This document shows, piece by piece, positions 1 through 6,054 of a stretch of DNA of 9,368 nt (positions are counted from its first letter, which is position 1; each line of letters starts with the position of its first letter). The stretch spans positions 1 to 9,368 of the forward strand of contig WJXE01000058.1 of assembly GCA_009665115.1 (NCBI GenBank), in the 5' to 3' direction. Source of the stretch: Nitrosopumilales archaeon (GTDB taxonomy: Archaea; Thermoproteota; Nitrososphaeria; Nitrososphaerales; Nitrososphaeraceae). The notes below the pieces were generated by a model, which did not search any database, was not told where the DNA came from, and saw only the letters and a program-made list of their open reading frames with translations. The translations under genes and the position numbers were made by a program.

Positions 1-609
1 GGCCACCCCCATGTCCCAGTATCATAGTATCCTGAATCAAGTAAAATTCCATCCTTTCTTGTGCACTGCTTCTTAATGCTTAAATAATCACGCCGGATAC
101 TACCAAACTATTATGCCTTGATCCGTTCTTCCTATATTTCATAAATGACTATCATTACTTATCATCAGATCTGTCTACATCGATCTACAAATAATTATGC
201 TCTTCATCCTAGATATAGCAATCACACCTGATTCACCTTTGTATTCCTATGCAAAATTTTAAAAAGGATGGAACTTTATGCGGCACCATATAGGCATACT
301 TTGGACAAGAATTTTTCGTCGTGAGTAGGTCTCAAAATAGTACCCAAAACTAGGTGGGTCGTTTCCCATATAGATAAATGCCTCCCCTAGACAGACATAA
401 TTTGAATTTCCAATTTTAAGCCGAGCCCATCACACTAATTCACCACTCTATGACCCACTTTCATCAGCCAATAATCTTGACCCGAATTTTCGCTGGTCAT
501 CTGTGTTTATACTCTAATTCGTCGTACCTATAGAGGCGTTTTGTCTATCGAGCCTTCCCAGGCAGGTACTGCTACTCAAATCTTTTCACGTATTCTTGTG
601 AGAACTAGA
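1..609. other. Region without a supported gene
   Basis: No open frame here has a convincing start, length and composition together. On the minus strand the frame with ATG at 52-50 stays open to the left edge (about 17 codons, reading MEFYLIQDTMILGHGGG) and has a TATA-like TTATTTAAG at about 83-91, so it could be the start of a gene leaving the window; confidence in that is about 0.2. Short minus-strand frames between 259 and 470 are open for 20-37 codons each, overlap one another and match nothing I know. An imperfect 16-bp inverted repeat lies at 42-57 and 263-278. The segment 541-609 is the 3' flank of the alpha-type proteasome gene and shows no clear terminator. Confidence 0.5.
42..278. 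repeat. Imperfect inverted repeat pair, about 205 bp apart
   Basis: Bases 42-57 (TAAAATTCCATCCTTT) recur as the reverse complement at 263-278 with one mismatch (TAAAGTTCCATCCTTT), including an exact 11-bp core. The arms could be ends of a small non-autonomous element or remains of two opposed copies of one gene fragment, since both arms read KFHPF in one frame. No target-site duplication was recognised. A chance match cannot be excluded. Confidence 0.3.
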
Positions 610-1275
610 TTAATTATTCACCAACTTCTTGAAGGAACCGTCTTTAGCTGTAATGATTCCTGTTTCTACCAGTGGTCTTTCTCCCAATGCTTTTTCTATT
701 GCCTTATTACTCAACTGTATTGCTTGCTCCATACTCATGTCTACGCTATACTCTCTCTGCATCACGTCGAGTGCAATATCTGAATACTGACCGATTGCAA
801 AGCCTGCTCCTCTGAAGAATGTTCCACTTGGATCTACTTGATATAGCTGAACTCCAGTTTGATCTATTCCCGCGATTATTATTGAGGCGGCTTGTGGTCT
901 AACGGCATAGATAGTATAGTTGTGCAAGTATGAGCTGAGATGTTTTGCAAGTGTATTTACATCGATGGGGCTTTCATAGGTGAGTCTATGTTTTTGTGCT
1001 GCTAATTGTATCTCATCAATTAGTTGCAATATGTCACCAATATATCCTGAGCCTGTCGCGCCTATATGTCCGTCAATTGTAAATATTTTTTCAGCAGGTT
1101 CTACTAAGGGCTTGGTTGGCTTTATGTGACTAGAGATCAAGGCAAAGACTGGAGTTTTAATTCCAATTGTAGTTGAACCTCTGCTTACTGCCTCTAACGC
1201 ACTATCTACTAATACTAATCTACCCTCAGGACCATAATAGTAAGGATATCTAGCAGTAGCACCACTTTCTGCCAT
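610..1275 (-). CDS. Diverged alpha-type 20S proteasome subunit
   Basis: This 221-residue protein has the fold signature of archaeal proteasome alpha subunits: PEGRL near residue 16, EAVSRGSTTIGIKT at 28-41, EKIFTIDGHIG at 62-72, YTIYAVRP and DPSGTFF further on, and a GII beta strand near the C-terminus. Alpha subunits form the outer heptameric rings that gate the core and dock regulatory ATPases. Aligned from memory to the Thermoplasma subunit, Tyr8, Asp9 and Tyr26 of the gate cluster become Thr7, Ala8 and Ser25; only the Pro (Pro16) remains. The docking Lys66 is kept as Lys63. The GVVL..DKR strand is replaced by PVFALISSHIK, and RPFG by RPQA. It starts with ATG 2 bp after the beta gene, so co-transcription is very likely. 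It is shorter than the usual 230-250 residues. A canonical psmA probably exists elsewhere, so I give no symbol. Confidence 0.88.
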   Translation of the reverse strand: MAESGATARYPYYYGPEGRLVLVDSALEAVSRGSTTIGIKTPVFALISSHIKPTKPLVEPAEKIFTIDGHIGATGSGYIGDILQLIDEIQLAAQKHRLTYESPIDVNTLAKHLSSYLHNYTIYAVRPQAASIIIAGIDQTGVQLYQVDPSGTFFRGAGFAIGQYSDIALDVMQREYSVDMSMEQAIQLSNKAIEKALGERPLVETGIITAKDGSFKKLVNN

Positions 1276-1277
1276 TT

Positions 1278-1901
1278 CTAATGACTCATCCCCTTCTTCT
1301 CCTCTTTGACCATTAACAAGTTTGGAATCACTAGTACGTCTATACCGTTTCCTGATCCAGGGTCTCGTTCCATTGCTGCTGCTACAGCTTTAGTGGCAAT
1401 TTGTTTTGCTTGTTCATTAGTTATGTCCTTAGTGTAAACGCTTTCGAGAACACCATATGCTATTGGAGAACCAGAACCCGAAGATGCAAAGTCTTCATCG
1501 GTTATTGCACCGCTCATATCTGCTGCCAATACATGTCCGCCCATTTGGTCTACGCCTGCTACCAATAATTCTACGAAATATGGCTGATAGTTCTTAAGAC
1601 CAGAATACGCTATATTTGCAATTAGCCTCGCAGATTCCTTCACTGTAAGGGGGAAGCCTCTTCTAAGTTCCATTAGTCTTCTCTCTGCTTTTGCAACCTT
1701 AATCATATATTCAGCATCAGACAACTGCCCAGCAATTGCTACTGCTAAAGTATCATCTATTTTTGTTATTTTTTGTGTTATCTTTGAACCTATAAAGAAG
1801 CCTTTACTTGCTCGTCTATCTGAGCCGAGTACAACGCCTTCCTTTGTTTTGATACCAACTATTGTTGTCATTCTTTGATAGTATATAGAATGATGGGGCA
1901 T
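1278..1901 (-). CDS. psmB: 20S proteasome beta subunit (catalytic)
   Basis: This is a Thr-type (N-terminal nucleophile) peptidase subunit of the inner proteasome rings. The sequence MTTIVGIKT gives Thr1 right after a Met; Asp17 (in GSDRRAS) and Lys33 (in KITQK) sit at the exact canonical spacing, and the GSGSP and RDPGSGNGID segments supply the remaining conserved active-site residues. The body matches the normal family length. Three in-frame starts are possible: TTG at 1922, ATG at 1901 (10 extra residues before Met-Thr1) and ATG at 1871 (Met followed directly by Thr1). A TATA box at 1942-1947 predicts transcription from about 1919-1920, which excludes the TTG and makes 1901 the first in-frame AUG, so I list that start. 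Functionally 1871 is equally attractive: the residue before Thr1 is not the usual Gly of a cleaved propeptide, while methionine aminopeptidase would expose Thr1. The alpha gene follows immediately. Confidence 0.93.
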   Translation of the reverse strand: MPHHSIYYQRMTTIVGIKTKEGVVLGSDRRASKGFFIGSKITQKITKIDDTLAVAIAGQLSDAEYMIKVAKAERRLMELRRGFPLTVKESARLIANIAYSGLKNYQPYFVELLVAGVDQMGGHVLAADMSGAITDEDFASSGSGSPIAYGVLESVYTKDITNEQAKQIATKAVAAAMERDPGSGNGIDVLVIPNLLMVKEEKKGMSH

Positions 1902-1940
1902 TAATTGACTAGCATTTATCAAGGTTAGTCACGTCAAGTA

Positions 1941-1949
1941 GTATAAACA
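1941..1949 (-). promoter_or_regulatory. TATA-like box for the proteasome pair
   Basis: On the minus strand the sequence reads TGTTTATAC, with TTTATA at 1947-1942. Archaeal transcription usually begins about 24-26 bp downstream of the box centre, here about 1919-1920, some 19 nt before the ATG at 1901. The inferred leader contains a five-codon mini-frame (ATG at 1915, encoding MLVN then TAA) whose stop overlaps the ATG at 1901 as TAATG. Confidence 0.5.
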
Positions 1950-2097
1950 TACTACCACATTTAGATCCTGTTACTCCCAAATATCAAACTGGCTCATGAC
2001 TAGGCGTAAAGCTTCGTGATATTACTCAGATCTGCTATTTCTCTAACAAACAAATCAAAAAATAAGAAGCTATATTATTTTTGCAGTTTGATAAACG

Positions 2098-2123
2098 AAA
2101 AATCACCCCTGGAGGTAATTTTT
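2098..2123 (-). terminator. Hairpin with A/T arms between the HtrA pair and the proteasome pair
   Basis: The arms AAAAATCACC (2098-2107) and GGTAATTTTT (2114-2123) pair with one mismatch around a 6-nt loop, leaving a T-run on the 3' side of either strand. It lies about 60 nt past the stop of the downstream HtrA gene and could end that transcript. It is a second candidate after the T-rich tract at 2155-2179. Confidence 0.4.
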
Positions 2124-2154
2124 CATTAGTTAAGTCAGTCGCAACCTGCGAATA

Positions 2155-2179
2155 CAAATAGAATAAAAATAATAATAAG
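2155..2179 (-). terminator. T-rich archaeal-type terminator after the HtrA pair
   Basis: Immediately after the stop at 2182 the minus strand reads TCTTATTATTATTTTTATTC and stays T-rich. Archaeal RNA polymerase terminates at such U-rich stretches without needing a hairpin, so this is a good candidate for the end of the protease transcript. Confidence 0.45.
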
Positions 2180-2181
2180 AC

Positions 2182-3120
2182 TCATGGTCGCGCCTGAAGT
2201 TGTATTGGAACTTCAAAGCGTCTTCCATATCTGTTTATAGTCATTGTTAGCTTGTCCTTTAGTGTCTTCTTTCTCACATTTAGTGAAATTTCTGTGGTAT
2301 CATCTATTCTCTTGCCGTCCACTGCTTCGATTATATCTCCCTTTCTCAATCCCGCATCATCAGCTGGGCTGTGTGATTCTACCTGTGCTATTAACACACC
2401 TTCAGTGGCTGGCAATCTATAATATTGAGCTAATTGTCTTGTTATTTTTACATATGAGATTCCAATCCATGGTCTATTAATTACTCTTCCATTTTGTATT
2501 AGTTCTGTCACTACTGATTTAGCAATGTTGGTTGGTACTGCAAATCCAATACCGTGTGCATATGGCATTTTTGCTGTGTTAATTGCTACAACCTCGCCTT
2601 TTGTATTGATAAGAGGTCCACCAGAGTTACCTGGATTTATTGCTGCATCAGTTTGAACCAATTCCAAGACTCCTTTTTCAAATTGAATTTTTCTGTTCAG
2701 AGAGCTTACAATCCCAGCAGTTACAGTTGGCCCTCCAGTTAAAGCAAATGGATTACCAATGGCAATCACTATTTGACCTATCTTCAAATCATCAGAATTT
2801 CCCAATGCAGCGAATGGAAGTGTTTCTGTCGAATCTAATTTTACTACTGCCAAGTCAGTCGTCTCATCTGTTCCTATCACTTTTCCATCGAAGATGCTTC
2901 CATCAGTGAGTGTAATTTTCAGTTTCTGAGCTTCGTCAACAACGTGATTATTGGTAAGTACGTGACATCTCTCGTCGATTATTACACCCGAGCCAACACC
3001 TTCAACCGGAAATACACGGAATAGTTGGTCATGTACTGTTCTTACACTCGCAATATTTACAACACTTCTACTTACCTTTTGAACTGCATTAACAATTAGA
3101 TCTTCATTAACTGGTATCAT
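2182..3120 (-). CDS. HtrA-like serine protease with PDZ domain (downstream copy)
   Basis: This 312-residue protein has a trypsin-like protease domain (about 10-205) followed by one PDZ domain (about 215-308). The catalytic triad is complete: His59 in TNNHVV, Asp89 in TTDLAVVKL and Ser166 in NPGNSGGPL, with the standard AIGNPF loop at 120-125. HtrA/DegP proteases degrade or chaperone unfolded proteins and the PDZ domain binds exposed C-termini. The N-terminus has no signal peptide or membrane helix, so the protein should be cytosolic, unlike most bacterial DegP. It starts at ATG 3120, 43 bp after the preceding HtrA-like gene, and is probably co-transcribed with it. A GAGG about 17 nt before the ATG is too far away to be a good ribosome binding site. 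Confidence 0.93.
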   Translation of the reverse strand: MIPVNEDLIVNAVQKVSRSVVNIASVRTVHDQLFRVFPVEGVGSGVIIDERCHVLTNNHVVDEAQKLKITLTDGSIFDGKVIGTDETTDLAVVKLDSTETLPFAALGNSDDLKIGQIVIAIGNPFALTGGPTVTAGIVSSLNRKIQFEKGVLELVQTDAAINPGNSGGPLINTKGEVVAINTAKMPYAHGIGFAVPTNIAKSVVTELIQNGRVINRPWIGISYVKITRQLAQYYRLPATEGVLIAQVESHSPADDAGLRKGDIIEAVDGKRIDDTTEISLNVRKKTLKDKLTMTINRYGRRFEVPIQLQARP

Positions 3121-3163
3121 ATATTATATTATTACTTCCTCTTTCGCTTGACTTTAATTGCGG

Positions 3164-4123
3164 TTAGTTGGATCCAGATGATTCTCGAGGAGTAATTGTG
3201 ATCTCACTCTTTTTCTCACCTCTTATTATGGCAAGCTTTACTGATTTTCCGATGACATCTTGATTTAAGAGTTGTCTTCTTAGGTCATGAATGCTCGCTA
3301 TAGGCTGAGCGTCGAATCCTATGATAATATCTCCTAGTAATAGCCCTGCTTTCTTTGCAGGAGTGTCTTTTTCCACCGAAAGAACCATGAGGCCTTCTTC
3401 TTGACTTGGCTCTAGTTGAGCTCCTACCTCTCTAGGAAGAGAAATTTCATCTGTGACCACACCAAGGTATGCTATCTTAATAGCTCCATACTTCGCAAGT
3501 TGGTCGGTGATATTTCTTACCTTACTTGCTCTAATTGCAATACCACGAGACGAGACATATGCTGCGTTTAATCCTATCATCTTTCCTTCTACGTCAACTA
3601 AAGGACCGCCTGAATATCCTGGGTTGAGACGTGCATCAGTGATAACTATATTATTCGTTATTCCTCCCCATCGCCCTCCTCCAAGTGAGCTTCTTTCGCT
3701 TGTGATTATTCCTTCCGTAATGCTGGGATATTCTCCATAGGGATTAGCAAGAGCGAGAACAAACTGTCCTGCTTTCAGATTTTCAGAATCACCAATCTCA
3801 ATCGGATTAAGGGAAATGGTATCATTCTTGCCATTGGCTTGAATTTTCAGGAGTGCGATATCAGAATATGGATCATTTCCTATGACGTTGGCTGGAAAGG
3901 ATTTACCATTGCTGAAACTAACTTCTAGTTCGTCTAGTTTTCTGACTATATGGTTGCAAGTCACTATGAGGCCATCTGAAGTCCAAACAACTCCTGAACC
4001 AATTCCTCTAGTCTTTGAACGTACACTTACTACGGATTGTGATACCTTATCGGCTACATTCTCTATTGCCTTAGAAAATGACACTAGTGCGTTTTTGGTA
4101 TGCGGAATCTTATTTTCGTTCAT
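3164..4123 (-). CDS. HtrA-like serine protease with PDZ domain (upstream copy)
   Basis: This 319-residue paralogue of the next gene has a trypsin-like domain (about 15-205) and a C-terminal PDZ domain (about 218-312). The triad is His58 in TCNHIV, Asp88 in YSDIALLK and Ser171 in NPGYSGGPL. Two usually conserved spots differ: the Asn before the nucleophile is Tyr (GYSGG instead of GNSGG), and the loop read as AIGNP in the partner is ALANP. The triad is intact, so activity is likely but specificity may have changed. There is no signal peptide. The start is ATG 4123, with a TATA-like element about 20-25 bp upstream, suggesting a short leader or none. It is the first gene of the tandem pair. Confidence 0.92.
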   Translation of the reverse strand: MNENKIPHTKNALVSFSKAIENVADKVSQSVVSVRSKTRGIGSGVVWTSDGLIVTCNHIVRKLDELEVSFSNGKSFPANVIGNDPYSDIALLKIQANGKNDTISLNPIEIGDSENLKAGQFVLALANPYGEYPSITEGIITSERSSLGGGRWGGITNNIVITDARLNPGYSGGPLVDVEGKMIGLNAAYVSSRGIAIRASKVRNITDQLAKYGAIKIAYLGVVTDEISLPREVGAQLEPSQEEGLMVLSVEKDTPAKKAGLLLGDIIIGFDAQPIASIHDLRRQLLNQDVIGKSVKLAIIRGEKKSEITITPRESSGSN

Positions 4124-4141
4124 ATTTTTTATTGATCACAA

Positions 4142-4150
4142 TGTATATGG
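4142..4150 (-). promoter_or_regulatory. TATA-like box before the HtrA pair
   Basis: The minus strand reads CCATATACA, with ATATAC 20-25 bp before the ATG at 4123. The distance is slightly short for a leaderless start, so the true transcription start could lie at or next to the ATG, or another AT-rich element further upstream may be used. Confidence 0.3.
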
Positions 4151-4314
4151 TTAGATACGCTATTTGTTGACTAAGAATGAACAAACCTAGTCACATGTGA
4201 CGATCCCAATTCTATCTTGTAATTACAGAATATCTCGGATTTATCACCGCATCAGCATGACAGCCAAACACATAGCTTGATGTTGGTTGATGATGGTGGT
4301 TACAGAAAGAAGTA

Positions 4315-4341
4315 ACAGCATCCGAACCATACGGATGTTGT
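4315..4341 (-). terminator. Ten-bp hairpin just past the decayed minus-strand gene
   Basis: The arms ACAGCATCCG (4315-4324) and CGGATGTTGT (4332-4341) pair over 10 bp with one mismatch (G-U in the plus-strand transcript) around a 7-nt loop. On the minus strand it begins 17 nt after the last stop of the pseudogene ending at 4359 and is followed by a pyrimidine-rich stretch (TACTTCTTTCTG), so it may be that gene's old terminator. Confidence 0.35.
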
Positions 4342-4358
4342 AGATGAACTATGGAATT

Positions 4359-4980
4359 TCAGGCATAGGTTGAAACTTTAGCCATTTCTCTTCCGTATAC
4401 TTCTTGGAATTCTCTGGGCTTTGCATCTTTGAAAACATCCTTACTACAATACTTCATAGAGTATGCAGCCATCATATCCAGAATAGGTTACAACGCTAAA
4501 CCTTTTACAACAGGCTGGCATTCTACTCTGACAGGCTTTTCACTGGAATCGAATGTATTAATTTGAACTCATAATGGAGTACTAATTTTGGATGCATGAA
4601 TCTTTGTTGATTATGTAGTAGAGGGTGACTTTAAACAAACATTCAGTTCAAGCCTCCGATATATTGACGTGCATACATCAGATTTTCTACATCAGAAATA
4701 GTAGGACATGGGCCAGTAATGACACTTCTTTCTGGCCTTTGTCTATGTGTCTTAAATCGTATATTCCTGAAGCTGCAGCATTCTCCAAAACAGGCTCGTA
4801 TGACGTATTTCATTCACTGGAGATAATGTGAATTCAAAAACTTTGATCCTTACCATTCTTACATTAATCTTGCAATTGGTTGATAATCCAGTTATGATTG
4901 ACGAAATTGGCAAGGATGGCACGGATCATAAGCATGGTGTAGTCCAAAGTTTCTGGCCAGTATGTGTTCACAGCATCAAC
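4359..4980 (-). pseudogene. Decayed gene of unknown family, several frameshifts and stops
   Basis: No single long frame exists, but protein-like segments follow one another on the minus strand. They read: VDAVNTYWPETLDYT...NQLQD (to a TAA at 4864); MVRIKVFEFTLSPVNEIRHT from ATG 4856; then, after a shift near 4800, YEPVLENAAASGIYDLRHID; after a shift near 4722, GPCPTISDVENLMYARQ; after a shift near 4652, a frame broken by stops at 4611-4613, 4569-4571 and 4488-4490 that includes FDSSEKPVRVECQPVV and then DVFKDAKPREFQEVYGRE, ending at a TGA at 4359. The segment before 4864 may belong to the same gene or to a preceding one. I do not recognise the family. The opposite-strand frame at 4625-4831 looks like a shadow of this remnant. 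Confidence 0.5.
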
Positions 4981-5014
4981 ATTAAAGAAGAAGATAAAAG
5001 ATGAACTGTTTGTT

Positions 5015-5256
5015 ATGTCTCACAATGAGGTTCCTAAAAATCAAAGAGCACTTGTTTTTCAAGAAGGAGGCGCACTCGGAGCATATATGATACAGGAGTC
5101 TTTCAAGCATTATATGAAAAAATAGGTCAAAAAGAAGGATTCGACAAATTATTTGATACTGTCGCTGGAACTTCCAGTGGTGCAATAAACGCTGTCTTAG
5201 GAGAAATAGTAGCCCTTTTTGGTCGATCTAACTTTTACCAATTTGGAGGTCATTAA
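5015..5256 (+). pseudogene. Truncated, frameshifted patatin-like phospholipase
   Basis: From ATG 5015 the frame reads QRALVFQEGGALGAY, the glycine-rich oxyanion-hole motif of patatin-like lipid acyl hydrolases. At about 5087 two extra bases (TATAT where TAT is expected) throw it out of frame and it stops after HYMKK. Reading on in the shifted frame gives DTGVFQALYEKI and then FDTVAGTSSGAINAVL, which contains the GxSxG nucleophile (Ser codon 5173-5175). Resemblance ends there, with a stop at 5254-5256. The rest of the domain, including the catalytic Asp, is absent, leaving about 80 codons of a normally 300-residue protein. The fragment abuts the minus-strand pseudogene, so a rearrangement probably cut both genes. 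An active enzyme is very unlikely. Confidence 0.8.
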
Positions 5257-5534
5257 TGAGAAACAACAAATCACTATTTTTTTGCCATCGTGCCGCTTAC
5301 CTTTTTATAACTATCTCTTTATACTAACTTATTATAGAATGCTTGATTCTATCGAGAACAACGCTACCGCGGTACCTGAAAACAATTGAGAGAGTTTCCT
5401 TCTTGTGTTATGTGACGATGGCTATTTGTTGTGATAAATAGATATTTTTCATATACTCGAAGCGCTATCTTTAATTGATGCTTTATTCTGATAAATCTAT
5501 TAGAGTAAAGATATAGCAATATTCCTCCCAAATC
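5257..5534. other. AT-rich intergenic stretch
   Basis: This stretch has no supported gene. It contains a 10-bp perfect palindrome, TACCGCGGTA, at 5365-5374, and is otherwise AT-rich. No tail of the patatin gene is recognisable here. Confidence 0.4.
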
Positions 5535-5544
5535 AAATATTTTA
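5535..5544 (+). promoter_or_regulatory. TATA-like box for the small secreted protein
   Basis: AAATATTTTA is centred 26 bp before the ATG at 5566, the spacing expected for an archaeal leaderless transcript. It supports ATG 5566 over the in-frame TTG at 5554. Confidence 0.5.
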
Positions 5545-5565
5545 TGATGTCAATTGCTCATCAGG

Positions 5566-5802
5566 ATGAAGATAAATCACACAATTTTGAGTCTGACAAT
5601 GGTTGTCATAGCATCTATGTTAATCATTGCATTAGGGGAGCATACATATTTAGCGAATGCACAAATTCATATAAAAAAGAGCACTACTAGTTGTGTTGGA
5701 GATACATGTCATACAGTCGTGTGTATCAACAATAATTGCCACGCATCATTTGCTAACGCCACTACCAGTAGCAAAATAGTACAAAACTCATCTATCCCAT
5801 AA
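5566..5802 (+). CDS. Small secreted protein with four evenly spaced cysteines
   Basis: The 78-residue product begins MKINHTILSL, followed by a hydrophobic stretch (about residues 7-23) and an ANA-Q signal-peptidase-like site at about residue 32. This predicts export, with a mature part of about 46 residues. Cysteines at 43, 48, 53 and 58 are spaced exactly five apart (C-x4-C-x4-C-x4-C), with His after the second and fourth; they could form two disulfides or bind a metal. Two N-x-S/T glycosylation sites (NAT, NSS) follow. I do not recognise a family; short Cys-rich exported proteins are common in soil Thaumarchaeota by recollection. The same frame stays open for 39 codons beyond the TAA, to 5922, and holds two more cysteines, so the stop could be recent. 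It converges with the propeller gene. Confidence 0.65.
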   Translation: MKINHTILSLTMVVIASMLIIALGEHTYLANAQIHIKKSTTSCVGDTCHTVVCINNNCHASFANATTSSKIVQNSSIP

Positions 5803-5958
5803 CTGCACACACGTGCCGTTGGATATAACGACGGCTCCTGCCGCAATGGACGACCTAGTGGTGTGCAATGCGGTAGACCCATTCAGAATCATCTGGACAT
5901 AATTCATAGGAGTACATTCTAGGGTATCATTTGGGTTATGGCGGCTGGAACAGAATGA

Positions 5959-5997
5959 CGGCGGTACATCTGAAATAGATGTACATATATCTCGCCG
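5959..5997. repeat. Strong two-part stem-loop
   Basis: GTACATCT (5964-5971) and AGATGTAC (5977-5984) form a perfect 8-bp stem around the 5-nt loop GAAAT. Outside it CGGCG (5959-5963) pairs with CGCCG (5993-5997), leaving the 8-nt one-sided bulge ATATATCT. This gives 13 paired bases in total. Neither strand has a T-run after it, so a structured RNA or a protein-binding site is as plausible as a terminator. Confidence 0.6.
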
Positions 5998-6009
5998 CGA
6001 TAATTGAGC

Positions 6010-6030
6010 GTATCACGGTCAGCTTGATAC
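6010..6030. repeat. Six-bp stem-loop before the 3' end of the propeller gene
   Basis: GTATCA (6010-6015) pairs perfectly with TGATAC (6025-6030) around a 9-nt loop, and flanking GC/GC can extend it past a 2-nt bulge. With the neighbouring hairpin it makes a tandem of stems just downstream of the minus-strand gene. Confidence 0.4.
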
Positions 6031-6054
6031 CCGCAGTAGCAGTAACGACTATAG

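Larger units (their letters stand above)
5803..6054. other. GC-richer convergent intergenic region with stem-loops
   Basis: This lies between two genes that point at each other and is about 47% G+C by hand count, rising to 58% at 5821-5880; the flanks look nearer 38-40%. It holds several inverted repeats: TGCACAC/GTGTGCA as outer arms near 5803-5865, GCCGT/ACGGC inside them, CCGCA/TGCGG interleaved with the outer pair, and the hairpins at 5959-5997 and 6010-6030. It could encode a structured non-coding RNA or act as a two-sided terminator. I could not match it to RNase P or SRP RNA. A 39-codon frame continuing from the small secreted gene covers 5803-5922. Confidence 0.4.

Noticed and set aside
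259..369. 36-codon minus-strand frame beginning MGNDPPSFGYYF
   Set aside because: It is short, overlaps other equally open frames, has no ribosome site or promoter at the right spacing and matches no family I know.
352..459. GTGGGTC / GACCCAC seven-bp inverted repeat
   Set aside because: It is too short for arms about 100 bp apart; expected by chance.
541..783. 80-codon plus-strand open frame
   Set aside because: It lies mostly antisense to the alpha-type proteasome gene, starts with TTG and has a composition unlike a protein.
4625..4831. 68-codon plus-strand frame
   Set aside because: It is antisense to the minus-strand pseudogene, whose joined segments look far more like a real protein.
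4982..5185. 67-codon minus-strand frame
   Set aside because: It is the shadow of the patatin remnant, which carries recognisable motifs on the plus strand.
5365..5374. TACCGCGGTA perfect palindrome
   Set aside because: A single 10-bp palindrome with no neighbouring half-sites and no adjacent promoter is compatible with chance.
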